The position numbers and the translations under genes were made by a program. 64,000 bases of DNA from JAZKDW01 sp040387375. Lineage in GTDB: Bacteria > Pseudomonadota > Gammaproteobacteria > Burkholderiales > Burkholderiaceae_D. How positions within the stretch are numbered: the stretch's first letter is position 1; the number at the start of each line of letters is the position of its first letter. The DNA is taken from assembly GCA_040387375.1 (NCBI GenBank), contig JAZKDW010000049.1, positions 32,272 to 96,271 of the forward strand, written 5' to 3'. Of the stretch, positions 24,712 through 34,486 are shown piece by piece. The notes under the pieces are model-generated. The model ran no database searches and was not told where the DNA came from. It saw only the letters and a program-made list of their open reading frames with translations.

Positions 24712-26016
24712 ATGACCAACTCTGATACAAAAGCCACGCTGTCGTTTTCTGACGGTACTCCCTCGATCGACTTCCCGATTTACAAGGGCACGATCGGACC
24801 GGATGTCATCGATATCCGCAAGCTGTATGGCGCCACTGGCGATTTCACCTACGATCCTGGATTCCTGTCGACTGCTGCATGCAATTCGGCGATTACCTAT
24901 ATCGATGGCGACAAGGGTGAGCTGCTTTACCGCGGTTACCCGATCGAGCAGCTGGCAGTCAATTGCGACTTCCTGGAAACCTGCTTCCTGCTGTTGAACG
25001 GCGATGTGCCGAACAAGGCTGCGAAAGACAAGTTTGTCCAGACCGTCACCAATCACACGATGGTGCACGAGCAGATGCAGTTCTTCTTCCGTGGTTTCCG
25101 CCGCGATGCGCATCCGATGTCGGTACTGGTTGGGACGGTCGGTGCGCTGGCATCCTTCTATCACGACTCGCTTGACATCAATGATCCGCATCATCGGGAA
25201 GTGTCGGCGATCCGCCTGATCGCCAAGATGCCGACCCTGGTGGCGATGACCTACAAATATTCGATCGGCCAGCCCTTCGTTTATCCGCGCAACGACTTGT
25301 CGTACAGCGCGAACTTCATGCGCATGATGTTCTCCAATCCTTGCGAAGAATACAAGATCAATGACGTGCTGGTGCGCGCGCTGGATCGCATCCTGATCCT
25401 GCATGCCGATCACGAGCAGAATGCATCGACGTCGACGGTACGGCTGGCCGGCTCCAGCGGCGCCAACCCGTTTGCGTGTATCGCTGCCGGCATCGCCTGT
25501 CTGTGGGGCCCGGCGCACGGCGGCGCCAACGAAGCGGCGCTCAACATGCTCAAGGAAATCGGATCGGTCGACAAGATTCCTGAATTCGTCAAGCAGGTCA
25601 AGGACAAGAATTCCGGCGTCAAGCTGATGGGATTTGGCCATCGCGTCTACAAGAATTACGATCCGCGCGCCAAGCTGATGCGTGAAACCTGCTATGAAGT
25701 GCTGAATGAACTGGGTCTGGAAAACGATCCGCTGTTCAAGCTGGCGATGGCGCTGGAAAAAGTCGCCCTGGAAGACGAATACTTCGTGTCGCGCAAGCTG
25801 TATCCGAACGTCGATTTCTACTCCGGCATCGTGCAGTCCGCGCTCGGCATCCCGGTGTCGCTGTTCACCGGCATCTTCGCCATGGCCCGTACGGTGGGCT
25901 GGATCGCACAATGGAACGAGATGATTTCCGATCCTGAACAAAAAATCGGCCGTCCGCGCCAGTTGTACATTGGTTCACCGGCACGCGATGTGCCACCGAT
26001 GGAAAAACGGGCCTGA
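24712..26016 (+). CDS. gltA: Citrate synthase
   Basis: A 434-residue type II hexameric citrate synthase that condenses oxaloacetate and acetyl-CoA. Catalytic residues are in LHADHEQNASTSTVR (His), GPAHGGANEAALNML (His) and GFGHRVYKNYDPRAKLMRE (His, Arg), with the late Asp in NVDFYSG. The N-terminal beta-rich extension (SIDFPIYKGTIGPDVIDI) is typical of the Gram-negative, NADH-sensitive group. AGAAGGAAG lies before the ATG. It ends the sdh-gltA block, with a strong terminator 23 bases downstream. Confidence 0.97.
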   Translation: MTNSDTKATLSFSDGTPSIDFPIYKGTIGPDVIDIRKLYGATGDFTYDPGFLSTAACNSAITYIDGDKGELLYRGYPIEQLAVNCDFLETCFLLLNGDVPNKAAKDKFVQTVTNHTMVHEQMQFFFRGFRRDAHPMSVLVGTVGALASFYHDSLDINDPHHREVSAIRLIAKMPTLVAMTYKYSIGQPFVYPRNDLSYSANFMRMMFSNPCEEYKINDVLVRALDRILILHADHEQNASTSTVRLAGSSGANPFACIAAGIACLWGPAHGGANEAALNMLKEIGSVDKIPEFVKQVKDKNSGVKLMGFGHRVYKNYDPRAKLMRETCYEVLNELGLENDPLFKLAMALEKVALEDEYFVSRKLYPNVDFYSGIVQSALGIPVSLFTGIFAMARTVGWIAQWNEMISDPEQKIGRPRQLYIGSPARDVPPMEKRA

Positions 26017-26038
26017 TCAGTCCGAGACGAAGGTAGTA

Positions 26039-26072
26039 CAAAAAAGCGAGTCCTTGTGACTCGCTTTTTTGC
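26039..26072 (+). terminator. Terminator of the sdhCDAB-sdhE-gltA block
   Basis: AAAAAAGCGAGTC and GACTCGCTTTTTT form a 13-bp stem around a 5-base loop. The U-tract is on the plus strand. It lies 23 bases after the gltA stop and separates it from odhA. Confidence 0.92.
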
Positions 26073-26228
26073 TTAGTCGGTCAACTCAAATATGATATCC
26101 TTTGAGGATTGAACGACATTCAGGTCAACGTAGCCCTTCCCCACAACTTGATGTGCAATCCGCTAACCGGTCAGGCCGTGTCGCGGAAGGTTAAATTAAC
26201 CCGCTAACTTCGCGAAACGCGAGGAAAG

Positions 26229-29093
26229 GTGAGCAAGATGATGCAGCAATACCTGTCCAACTCCTATTTGTTTGGAGGCAACGCACCGTACGTGGAAGAA
26301 TTGTACGAGGCGTACCTGAACAATCCCGGTTCCGTCCCCGATAACTGGCGCGCGTATTTCGACGCCATGCAGCACATGCCCGCGGTTGATGGTTCCAACA
26401 AGCCAGACGTAGCCCATGCACCCGTCGTAGCGTCGTTCGCCGAACGCGCCAAGCAGGGTCCGATCCGCACTGTCACCGCGTCCGCCGATGCGGAAATGGG
26501 CCGCAAGCGCGTCGCCGCGACACAGTTGATCGCCGCCTACCGATACCTCGGTTCCCAATGGGCCAACCTCGATCCGCTGCAGCGCCAGGAGCGCCCGAAC
26601 ATTCCCGAACTGGAGCCGAGCTTCTATGGCTTCACCGATGCCGACATGGACATCGTGTTCAACATCAGCAATACCTATTTCGGTGCTGAAACAGCCACCT
26701 TACGCGACCTGATCAACGCACTGCGCGATACCTACTGCCGTTCAGTCGGCAGCGAATTCATGTACATGAGCGATCCGACGCAAAAGCGCTGGATGCAGGA
26801 ACGCCTCGAATCCTCGCGCTCGGCGCCGAATTTCAGTCCTGAAAAGAAAAAGCACATCCTCGACCGCCTGACCGCGGCCGAAGGCCTGGAGCGTTACCTC
26901 CATACCAAATACGTAGGCCAGAAGCGCTTCTCGCTCGAGGGCGGTGAAAGTTTCATCGCTTCGCTCGACGAAACGATCCAGCGTGCCGGCGAAAAAGGCG
27001 TGCAGGAAATCGTGATCGGCATGGCCCATCGCGGTCGCCTGAACGTGCTGGTCAATACCCTCGGCAAGATGCCGCAGGAACTGTTTGCCGAATTCGAAGG
27101 CAAGCATGGCGACGACCTGCCGGCCGGCGACGTCAAGTATCACCAGGGCTTTTCTTCCGATATCACGACCCCGGGCGGCCCGGTTCACCTGTCGCTGGCG
27201 TTCAATCCGTCGCACCTTGAAATCGTCAACCCGGTGGTCGAAGGTTCGGTCAAGGCCCGCATGGAGCGCCGCGGCGACAAGGATGGATCGCAAGTGCTGC
27301 CGATCCTGGTGCACGGCGATGCCGCGTTTGCAGGGCAGGGCGTGGTAATGGAAACGCTTAACCTGGCGCAGACCCGCGGCTATGGCACCGGTGGCACCGT
27401 GCATATCGTCATCAACAACCAGATCGGTTTCACCACCTCCGATCCGCGCGATTCACGCTCGACGCTGTATTGCTCCGACGTCGTCAAGATGATCGAAGCG
27501 CCTGTGCTGCACGTCAATGGCGATGATCCTGAAGCGGTGGTGTTTGCCACCCAGATCGCGCTCGATTACCGCGTGGAATTCAAGAAGGATATCGTGGTCG
27601 ATATCATCTGCTTCCGCAAGCTCGGCCACAACGAGCAGGACACACCGGCGCTGACGCAACCGCTGATGTACAAGAAAATCAGCCAGCATCCGGGCACCCG
27701 CAAGCTGTATGCCGACAAACTCGTCGCGCAAGGCACGATCGCTGCCGACGGCGGCGATGTGATGGTCAAGGCCTATCGCGATGCGATGGATGCGGGCAAG
27801 CACACGGTCGATCCGGTCATCTCCAACTTCAAGAGCAAGTACGCGGTTGACTGGATGCCCTTCCTCAACCGCAAGTGGACCGACGCCGCCGATACCGCCG
27901 TGCCTCTGGCTGAACTGAAGCGTCTGGCCACCCGCATCACGACTGTTCCCGAACAATTCAAGGTGCATTCGCTGGTGGAAAAAGTGCTGGCCGATCGCGC
28001 AGCGATGGGACGCGGCGAACTGAATCTCGACTGGGGCATGGGTGAACATCTGGCCTATGCATCGCTGGTCGCTTCCGGCTACGCGGTCCGTCTGACCGGC
28101 CAGGACGCCGGCCGCGGTACATTCGTGCATCGCCATGCGGTATTGCACGACCAGAATCGCGAACGCTGGGATGCCGGCAGCTACATTCCGCTGCAAAACG
28201 TGTCTGAACAGCAGGCGCCGTTTGCCGTGATCGACTCGGTATTGTCGGAAGAAGCGGTGCTTGGTTTCGAATACGGTTATTCGACCGCCGAGCCGAACAC
28301 CCTGACGATCTGGGAAGCGCAGTTCGGCGATTTCGCCAATGGCGCGCAGGTCGTGATCGACCAGTTCATCAGCTCCGGCGAAGTCAAGTGGGGCCGCGCC
28401 TCCGGCCTGGTCATGATGCTGCCGCACGGTTATGAAGGCCAGGGCCCGGAACACTCGTCGGCACGTCCGGAGCGTTTTCTGCAACTGTGCGCCGACAACA
28501 ACATGCAAGTGGTGCAGCCGACCACCGCAGCGCAGATTTTCCATCTGCTGCGGCGCCAGATGATCCGCCTGTTCCGCAAGCCTCTGGTCATCATGACGCC
28601 CAAGTCGCTGCTGCGTAACAAGGATGCCGGTTCGCCGCTGTCGGAACTGGCCAAGGGCTCGTTCCAGACCGTGATCGGCGAAGTGGACGAGAAGATCGAT
28701 GTCAGGAAAGTCAAACGTGTGATCGCCTGCTCGGGCAAGGTCTATTACGACCTGGTCAATGCGCGCAAGGAACGCGGACAGACCGATACCGCCATCATTC
28801 GTATCGAACAGCTTTATCCGTTCCCGCACAAGGCCTTTGCTGCTGAACTGAAGCGTTTCCCGAACTATACGGAACTGGTGTGGACGCAGGATGAGCCGCA
28901 AAACCAGGGACCATGGTTCCAGATCCAGCACAACATCTTTGAAAACCTGGACGATGGCCGCAAGCTTGCGTACGCAGGCCGCCCAGCCAGCGCCTCGCCG
29001 GCGGTCGGTTACTACGACAAGCACTACGCGCAGCAGAAGGTGCTGATCGATACGGCATTTTCGAAGCTGAAAGGCTTTGTCCTGACCAAATAA
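26229..29093 (+). CDS. odhA: 2-oxoglutarate dehydrogenase E1 component
   Basis: A 954-residue thiamine-diphosphate enzyme (sucA/odhA) that decarboxylates 2-oxoglutarate and transfers the succinyl group to E2. The N-terminal E2-binding segment is SNSYLFGGNAPYVEELYEAYL. GMAHRGRLNVLVN and HVNGDDPEAVVFATQIALDYR...DIVVDIICFRKLGHNE form the ThDP/Mg site, and LPHGYEGQGPEHSSARPERFLQ is the classic C-terminal block. GTG at 26229 is used; ATG at 26238 or 26241 may be the real start, since homologues commonly begin MMQQY. It is first in the odhA-odhB-lpdA operon. Confidence 0.96.
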   Translation: MSKMMQQYLSNSYLFGGNAPYVEELYEAYLNNPGSVPDNWRAYFDAMQHMPAVDGSNKPDVAHAPVVASFAERAKQGPIRTVTASADAEMGRKRVAATQLIAAYRYLGSQWANLDPLQRQERPNIPELEPSFYGFTDADMDIVFNISNTYFGAETATLRDLINALRDTYCRSVGSEFMYMSDPTQKRWMQERLESSRSAPNFSPEKKKHILDRLTAAEGLERYLHTKYVGQKRFSLEGGESFIASLDETIQRAGEKGVQEIVIGMAHRGRLNVLVNTLGKMPQELFAEFEGKHGDDLPAGDVKYHQGFSSDITTPGGPVHLSLAFNPSHLEIVNPVVEGSVKARMERRGDKDGSQVLPILVHGDAAFAGQGVVMETLNLAQTRGYGTGGTVHIVINNQIGFTTSDPRDSRSTLYCSDVVKMIEAPVLHVNGDDPEAVVFATQIALDYRVEFKKDIVVDIICFRKLGHNEQDTPALTQPLMYKKISQHPGTRKLYADKLVAQGTIAADGGDVMVKAYRDAMDAGKHTVDPVISNFKSKYAVDWMPFLNRKWTDAADTAVPLAELKRLATRITTVPEQFKVHSLVEKVLADRAAMGRGELNLDWGMGEHLAYASLVASGYAVRLTGQDAGRGTFVHRHAVLHDQNRERWDAGSYIPLQNVSEQQAPFAVIDSVLSEEAVLGFEYGYSTAEPNTLTIWEAQFGDFANGAQVVIDQFISSGEVKWGRASGLVMMLPHGYEGQGPEHSSARPERFLQLCADNNMQVVQPTTAAQIFHLLRRQMIRLFRKPLVIMTPKSLLRNKDAGSPLSELAKGSFQTVIGEVDEKIDVRKVKRVIACSGKVYYDLVNARKERGQTDTAIIRIEQLYPFPHKAFAAELKRFPNYTELVWTQDEPQNQGPWFQIQHNIFENLDDGRKLAYAGRPASASPAVGYYDKHYAQQKVLIDTAFSKLKGFVLTK

Positions 29094-29153
29094 AGACCCT
29101 GCGGCGCGCCGGAAGCCGGTGCGCCGTACGCACAACCCGAAACGGAGAGTTAC

Positions 29154-30410
29154 ATGGCAATTCTTGAAGTCAAAGTTCCGCAGCTGTCGGAATCAGTCGC
29201 GGAAGCGACGCTGTTGCAATGGCATAAAAAAGTAGGCGAAGCGGTGACCCGCGATGAAAACCTGATCGATATCGAAACCGACAAGGTGGTGCTGGAATTG
29301 CCCGCTCCCGATAGCGGTGTGATTACCGAAATCGTCCGGCCAGATGGCAGCACCGTGGTCGCCGGTGAAGTGATCGCGCGTATCGATACCGAAGCCAAGG
29401 CTGGCGCCGTGCCGGCGGCAGCCGCCGCCGCTCCTGCCGCCGCCGCGGCGCAACCAGTCGCCGCTGCCGCAGCCTCAGCCGCAGCCGGTTCGGCCGGCAT
29501 TGCGATGCCCGCCGCCGCCAAGATGCTGTCTGAAAACAATCTCTCGGCAGGCCAGGTTGAAGGCACCGGCAAGGACGGGCGTGTCACCAAGGGCGACGTG
29601 ATCAGCCTGCTCGACAAGAAACCGGCAGCCGCGCCTGCTCCAGTCGCCGCGGCGCCAGTTGCAAAAGCGCCCCTGCAGCAAGTGGCAGCGCCGAAAATGG
29701 ATCTCGGCGAGCGTCCTGAAGAACGTGTGCCGATGAGCCGCCTGCGCGCCCGCATCGCCGAGCGCCTGCTGCAATCGCAAGCCACCAACGCAATCCTGAC
29801 GACCTTCAATGAAGTCAACATGCAGCCGGTCATGGACCTGCGCTCCAAGTACAAGGACAAGTTCGAGAAAGAGCACGGCGTCAAGCTGGGCTTCATGTCC
29901 TTCTTCGTCAAGGCCGCGGTCGCCGCGCTGAAAAAATACCCGGTGATCAATGCCTCGGTGGACGGCAACGACATCGTGTATCACGGTTACTTCGACATCG
30001 GCATCGCGGTCGGTTCGCCACGCGGCCTGGTGGTGCCGATCCTGCGCAACGCCGATCAGATGTCGATCGCGGATATCGAGCGGAAAATCGCCGAATTCGG
30101 CAAGAAAGCGCAAGACGGCAAACTGACGCTCGACGACCTGACCGGCGGCACCTTCTCGATCTCGAATGGCGGCGTCTTCGGTTCGATGCTGTCGACCCCG
30201 ATCATCAATCCGCCGCAAGCGGCAATCCTCGGCGTGCATGCCACCAAAGACCGCGCGGTGGTGGAAAACGGCCAGATCGTGATTCGTCCGATGAACTATC
30301 TTGCCATGTCCTACGATCACCGCATCATCGACGGCCGCGAAGCCGTCCTTGGCCTGGTCGCCATGAAGGAAGCGCTGGAAGATCCGGCTCGCCTGTTGCT
30401 CGATCTGTAA
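29154..30410 (+). CDS. odhB: Dihydrolipoamide succinyltransferase (E2 of OGDH)
   Basis: A 418-residue E2 subunit. The lipoyl domain (residues 1-75) carries the lipoylated lysine in ETDKVVLELP. An Ala/Pro-rich flexible linker (~82-112) and a peripheral-subunit-binding domain (MPAAAKMLSENNL...GTGKDGRVTKGDVI) follow. The catalytic domain ends with the chloramphenicol-acetyltransferase-like active site SYDHRIIDGRE (His, Asp). One lipoyl domain is usual for OdhB. It lies 60 bases after odhA with GGAGAG before the ATG. Confidence 0.96.
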   Translation: MAILEVKVPQLSESVAEATLLQWHKKVGEAVTRDENLIDIETDKVVLELPAPDSGVITEIVRPDGSTVVAGEVIARIDTEAKAGAVPAAAAAAPAAAAAQPVAAAAASAAAGSAGIAMPAAAKMLSENNLSAGQVEGTGKDGRVTKGDVISLLDKKPAAAPAPVAAAPVAKAPLQQVAAPKMDLGERPEERVPMSRLRARIAERLLQSQATNAILTTFNEVNMQPVMDLRSKYKDKFEKEHGVKLGFMSFFVKAAVAALKKYPVINASVDGNDIVYHGYFDIGIAVGSPRGLVVPILRNADQMSIADIERKIAEFGKKAQDGKLTLDDLTGGTFSISNGGVFGSMLSTPIINPPQAAILGVHATKDRAVVENGQIVIRPMNYLAMSYDHRIIDGREAVLGLVAMKEALEDPARLLLDL

Positions 30411-30471
30411 TATCTGATAGGGTGCGGCCGGAACACCGGACGCGCCCTGCCGCGCTTTTTAAGGGAAAATA

Positions 30472-31899
30472 ATGTCAAAAAATTTTGATGTGGTAGTCAT
30501 TGGCGGCGGACCCGGCGGTTACATCGCAGCGATTCGCGCGGCGCAACTGGGTTTGTCCACCGCATGCATAGACGAATGGAAAAATGAAAAAGGCGGCCCG
30601 GCGCCGGGCGGCACCTGCACCAATGTCGGCTGCATTCCATCGAAAGCCTTGCTGCAATCGTCCGAGCATTATGAACATGCGGGCCACAAGTTCGCCGAGC
30701 ATGGCATTGATGTCACCGGCCTGAGCCTCAACCTCGGCCAGATGCTGGCGCGCAAGGACACGGTCGTCAAGCAAAACAACGACGGCATTCTGTATCTGCT
30801 GAAAAAAAATAAAGTCACCTTCTTCCACGGCCGCGGTTCCTTCGTGAAGTCGGACGCCAGCGGTTATGAAATCAAGGTCGCCGGCGCTGCCACGGAATCG
30901 ATCACCGGCAAACACATCATCATCGCCACCGGTTCCAATGCGCGTGCATTGCCGGGCGCCGAGTTCGATGAAAAACTGATCCTGTCGAATACCGGCGCGC
31001 TGGCGATCGAAGGTGTGCCGAAAAAGCTGGGTGTCATCGGCGCCGGCGTCATCGGCCTCGAGATGGGCAGTGTCTGGCGTCGCCTCGGGTCCGAAGTGAC
31101 CGTGCTGGAAGCGCTGCCGGCCTTCCTCGGCGCAGTCGACGAGCAGATCGCGAAAGAAGCGCACAAGATGTTCACCAAGCAGGGCCTGGCGATCAGCCTG
31201 GGCGTCAAGATCGGTGCGATCAAGGCCAACAAGAAGGATGTCTCGGTCGAGTACGTCGACGACAAGGGCACGGCGCAGAAAGCCGTGTTCGACAAGCTGA
31301 TCGTGTCGATCGGCCGGGTGCCCAATACCATCGGCCTGGATGCTGAAAAAGTCGGCCTCAAGCTCGACGAGCGCGGTTTTGTCGCGGTCGATGGCGATTG
31401 CAAGGCCAGCCTGCCGAACGTATGGGCAGTGGGCGACGTCGTGCGCGGCCCGATGCTGGCGCACAAGGCGGAAGAAGAGGGTGTTGCGGTAGCCGAACGT
31501 ATCGCCGGCCAGCATGGCCATGTCAACTTCAATACCATTCCCTGGGTGATTTACACCTCGCCGGAAATTGCGTGGGTCGGCAAGACCGAGCAGCAACTGA
31601 AGGCGGAAGGCATCGCCTACAAGGCAGGCACGTTCCCGTTTCTCGCGAACGGCCGCGCACGCGCGCTGGGCGATACCTCAGGCATGGTGAAATTCCTGGC
31701 CGATGCAAAAAGCGATGAGATTCTGGGTGTGCATATCATCGGTCCTATGGCGTCCGAGCTGATTGCGGAAGCCGTGGTCGCAATGGAATTCCGTGCCTCC
31801 GCGGAAGATATTGCACGCATCTGCCATGCTCATCCATCCTTGTCCGAGGCAACCAAGGAAGCGGCGCTGGCGGTTGACAAACGGGCGCTTAATTTTTAA
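30472..31899 (+). CDS. lpdA: Dihydrolipoyl dehydrogenase (E3)
   Basis: A 475-residue flavoprotein disulfide reductase that reoxidises lipoamide with NAD+. The FAD motif is VVIGGGPGGYIAAIRAAQLG, the redox-active disulfide is GGTCTNVGCIPSKALL, the NAD domain is LGVIGAGVIGLEMGSVW, and the C-terminal active-site His-Glu is in CHAHPSLSEATKEAAL. It is 61 bases after odhB with AAGGGA before the ATG, so it is the E3 of this operon and may also serve other 2-oxoacid dehydrogenases. Confidence 0.97.
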   Translation: MSKNFDVVVIGGGPGGYIAAIRAAQLGLSTACIDEWKNEKGGPAPGGTCTNVGCIPSKALLQSSEHYEHAGHKFAEHGIDVTGLSLNLGQMLARKDTVVKQNNDGILYLLKKNKVTFFHGRGSFVKSDASGYEIKVAGAATESITGKHIIIATGSNARALPGAEFDEKLILSNTGALAIEGVPKKLGVIGAGVIGLEMGSVWRRLGSEVTVLEALPAFLGAVDEQIAKEAHKMFTKQGLAISLGVKIGAIKANKKDVSVEYVDDKGTAQKAVFDKLIVSIGRVPNTIGLDAEKVGLKLDERGFVAVDGDCKASLPNVWAVGDVVRGPMLAHKAEEEGVAVAERIAGQHGHVNFNTIPWVIYTSPEIAWVGKTEQQLKAEGIAYKAGTFPFLANGRARALGDTSGMVKFLADAKSDEILGVHIIGPMASELIAEAVVAMEFRASAEDIARICHAHPSLSEATKEAALAVDKRALNF

Positions 31900-31990
31900 G
31901 TAGGGAAGCACGCGGGAGGCGAAAGCAAGCGATGAATTTATGTGGCAGACTTGTCAATTCATGTCGGGCTGCAGAAATACGGAGTTTGCA

Positions 31991-32389
31991 ATGCGTAATC
32001 TCGTTCTGTTGTTGTCGTTAGTGTTGTCTGCCTGTGTGACGTCCGGGCCGCGTGACACGCATGTTGCTGTCAGCACGGTGTCGCGCGGCCAGCCACTGGC
32101 CGGTGCCGACTGTTCGATTACCAACAGCGCCGGAAGTTGGCGTGTGACAACGCCGGCCACCGCGCCATTGGGCACGCCGGCCGGCGACCTGCGCGTCATT
32201 TGTAACAAGGATGGATACCGCACGTCGGAATTTATTTATCGACCCTACACTTCCGGCAACTCCAGTGTCGGCCTCGGATTTGGGGGCGGCAATGGAAATG
32301 TGGGTGTCGGCCTGGGATTTGGATTTCCGATAGGGGGGAGCGACAGTGCTTATCCCGCGAGCATTGTGATGGAGATGACGCCGTTGTAA
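31991..32389 (+). CDS. Putative lipoprotein, Gly-rich C-terminus
   Basis: A 132-residue protein with a lipoprotein signal peptide (MRNLVLLLSLVLSACVTSG; lipobox LSAC). A small domain with two further cysteines (ADCSITNSAGSWRVTTPA, LRVICNKDGYRTSEFIYRP) resembles PEGA/carboxypeptidase-regulatory-type beta domains in outline. A Gly-rich tail follows (GLGFGGGNGNVGVGLGFGFP), seen in many small proteobacterial lipoproteins. GGAG stands 7 bases before the ATG. It lies between lpdA and zapE on the same strand with a 91-base gap. Function unknown. Confidence 0.8.
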   Translation: MRNLVLLLSLVLSACVTSGPRDTHVAVSTVSRGQPLAGADCSITNSAGSWRVTTPATAPLGTPAGDLRVICNKDGYRTSEFIYRPYTSGNSSVGLGFGGGNGNVGVGLGFGFPIGGSDSAYPASIVMEMTPL

Positions 32390-32567
32390 TGCTGGGTGAG
32401 TCTTTGCAGAGGACGCATGTCATCCCGTCGCAACGACTTTACCTGCCGGGATAGGCCCGGGATTCAGAATCAACCGTGATGGGCGAGCGACGACTCGCCC
32501 ATTTTTCTGCACTGCCACCGAACAAAAAGCCAGACTCTGGCTTCAGGGTAAGTACGATTTGAACACG

Positions 32568-33665
32568 ATGAATGTCCAGCAATATTATGAGCATGCACTC
32601 GCCGAGCGCGGTTTTACCGCCGACGAGGCGCAATACCGGGCGGTGGAGCGTCTGCAGCAGGCTTACGACGAATGGGTGGAATTCAAATCCCGGCGTTCCA
32701 CCAAGATCAAGCGGCTGATCAACCGCCCTGACGTACCGCGCGGTGTCTACATGTGGGGTGGTGTTGGCCGCGGCAAGTCGTTTTTGATGGACAGCTTTTA
32801 TCTGGTGGTGCCGGTGGTGCGCAAGACGCGGGTGCATTTTCACGAATTCATGCGTGGTGTTCATCGCGAACTCGACGACCTGAAGGGCATTGCCGATCCG
32901 CTGGATGAAGTTGCGCGCCGCATCGCCAGGAAATACCGGCTGATCTGCTTTGACGAATTTCATGTGTCCGATATCGCCGATGCAATGATCCTCTACAATT
33001 TGCTGACGGCCCTGTTCAATAATGGCGTATCGTTTGTAATGACCTCGAATTACGCACCCGATACCTTGTACCCTGACGGATTGCACCGTGACAGGATGTT
33101 GCCGACCATTGCGCTGCTCAAGGACAAGCTCGACATCGTGAATGTGGATGCCGGCATCGATTACCGCAAAAGAACCTTGCAGCAGGTCGAGGTTTACCAT
33201 ACCCCGCCAGGCGCCGAAGCCGACCGTGCGCTGCGTAGCGCGTATTCCAGGCTGGCCGAAGCAGCTGACGAAGATCCGCGCGTGCGCATCGAAGAACGCG
33301 AGATCAAGTGCCTGCGGCGCGCCGGGGGTGTGATCTGGTTTGACTTCGCGACCTTGTGCGGCGGACCCCGCTCACAGAATGATTATCTTGAAATCGCCAG
33401 CCGGTTTCATACGGTTATCCTGTCCGGCATTCCGCGCATGTCGGCGGCCATGTCCTCCGAAGCGCGGCGCTTTACCTGGCTGATCGACGTGTTTTACGAT
33501 CACAGGGTGAAGCTGCTGATGTCCGCTGAAGTGCCGCCCGAGGTGTTATATACCGAAGGCACGCTGGCCAATGAATTCCACCGCACCGTATCGCGTATCA
33601 TCGAAATGCAGTCGCTTGAGTACATGGAATCCGAGCGGCGCGATGTGACCGATGCCATTGCCTGA
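32568..33665 (+). CDS. zapE: Cell-division ATPase ZapE (AFG1-like)
   Basis: A protein of about 365 residues in the AFG1/ZapE P-loop ATPase family. The Walker A is MWGGVGRGKSFLMDSFY, Walker B ICFDEFHVSDIADAM, sensor FVMTSNYAPDTLYPDGL, and FTWLIDVFYDHRVKLLMSAE is the usual C-terminal block. E. coli ZapE binds the Z-ring under low oxygen or heat; mitochondrial AFG1 acts in respiratory-complex quality control, which may explain why it follows lpdA in this order. ATG 32568 is used; TTG 32559 is an in-frame alternative. Confidence 0.93.
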   Translation: MNVQQYYEHALAERGFTADEAQYRAVERLQQAYDEWVEFKSRRSTKIKRLINRPDVPRGVYMWGGVGRGKSFLMDSFYLVVPVVRKTRVHFHEFMRGVHRELDDLKGIADPLDEVARRIARKYRLICFDEFHVSDIADAMILYNLLTALFNNGVSFVMTSNYAPDTLYPDGLHRDRMLPTIALLKDKLDIVNVDAGIDYRKRTLQQVEVYHTPPGAEADRALRSAYSRLAEAADEDPRVRIEEREIKCLRRAGGVIWFDFATLCGGPRSQNDYLEIASRFHTVILSGIPRMSAAMSSEARRFTWLIDVFYDHRVKLLMSAEVPPEVLYTEGTLANEFHRTVSRIIEMQSLEYMESERRDVTDAIA

Positions 33666-33691
33666 AAGCTATTGAACATGGAACCGACCAA

Positions 33692-34480
33692 GTGAAACCA
33701 GGCACCGATCTTTCTCCCGCACTCCAGTGGCCGCGTCCGATCGTGCGCCCGCTTCTTCTCGCCCTCGTGTTCGTGTTAGCCGGATGTTCGCAGATTCCGC
33801 TCCATGTACAGCAGTCATTCCAGGCGTCGCCGGCAGCATTCCTGGTCGAGCGTTATCCGCCAGGGTCGATCAAATCGGTGGATGCCGCAGACCGGGCATT
33901 GTCGGAAATCAGCAAAGAGCAAGAGCGCATCGAAGCACAGCATGCCGCCGAGGAGCTTGCGTGTTATCCAAAGTTTTTCACCACATCCTGCATGGATGAA
34001 GCGAAGGAGCGGCGCCGCTACGCGCTGGCGCAACTACGTCCGATCGAAATCCAGGCGGAAAGATTCAAACGGCGCGATGTGGTGGAAAAACGCGACAAGG
34101 CCCTGGCCGAAAAGCGGGAAGAAGAAATAGCGGAGGCGCCGCAGCGGGAGAAAGAAGCAAAGGCGCGGGAAATCGCCAACGCAAAACGAGAAGCCGACAG
34201 TGCCAGGCGAGTGGAAGAGGCTAAACAGACGGCGGAAGCGGCGGAGGCCGCTCCTGTTTCGAGCAGGAAGGAAACCGCCGCCCCTGCCGCGCGGCCGCAA
34301 TCGAGCCCAAGGCAGGTAAAGCCACGCAAAGAACTCAGCGAGGAACAGCGCGCCGCAAATGTCGCCGCTTTTGAAAAGAAGGAACGTGTTGCAAAGGCGC
34401 GGCAGGAAAAAGTAGCGGCGGACAAAGCAAAAAAAGAAGCCGAGATTGCCCGGAAAAAAGCTGAGGCCAAGGCTCCCTGA
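33692..34480 (+). CDS. Coiled-coil lipoprotein, Glu/Lys/Ala-rich
   Basis: A 262-residue protein. A lipoprotein signal (PLLLALVFVLAGCSQ; lipobox LAGC) puts a lipidated Cys near residue 32. About 80 residues with two cysteines follow (ELACYPKFFTTSCMDEAKERRRYA), then a long highly charged stretch (~105-262) rich in Lys, Glu and Ala that should form coiled coil or extended helix. The start is GTG 33692. It lies 26 bases after zapE on the same strand. The basic/acidic tail could bind peptidoglycan, membrane or a protein partner, but nothing identifies which. Confidence 0.75.
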   Translation: MKPGTDLSPALQWPRPIVRPLLLALVFVLAGCSQIPLHVQQSFQASPAAFLVERYPPGSIKSVDAADRALSEISKEQERIEAQHAAEELACYPKFFTTSCMDEAKERRRYALAQLRPIEIQAERFKRRDVVEKRDKALAEKREEEIAEAPQREKEAKAREIANAKREADSARRVEEAKQTAEAAEAAPVSSRKETAAPAARPQSSPRQVKPRKELSEEQRAANVAAFEKKERVAKARQEKVAADKAKKEAEIARKKAEAKAP

Positions 34481-34486
34481 AGATGA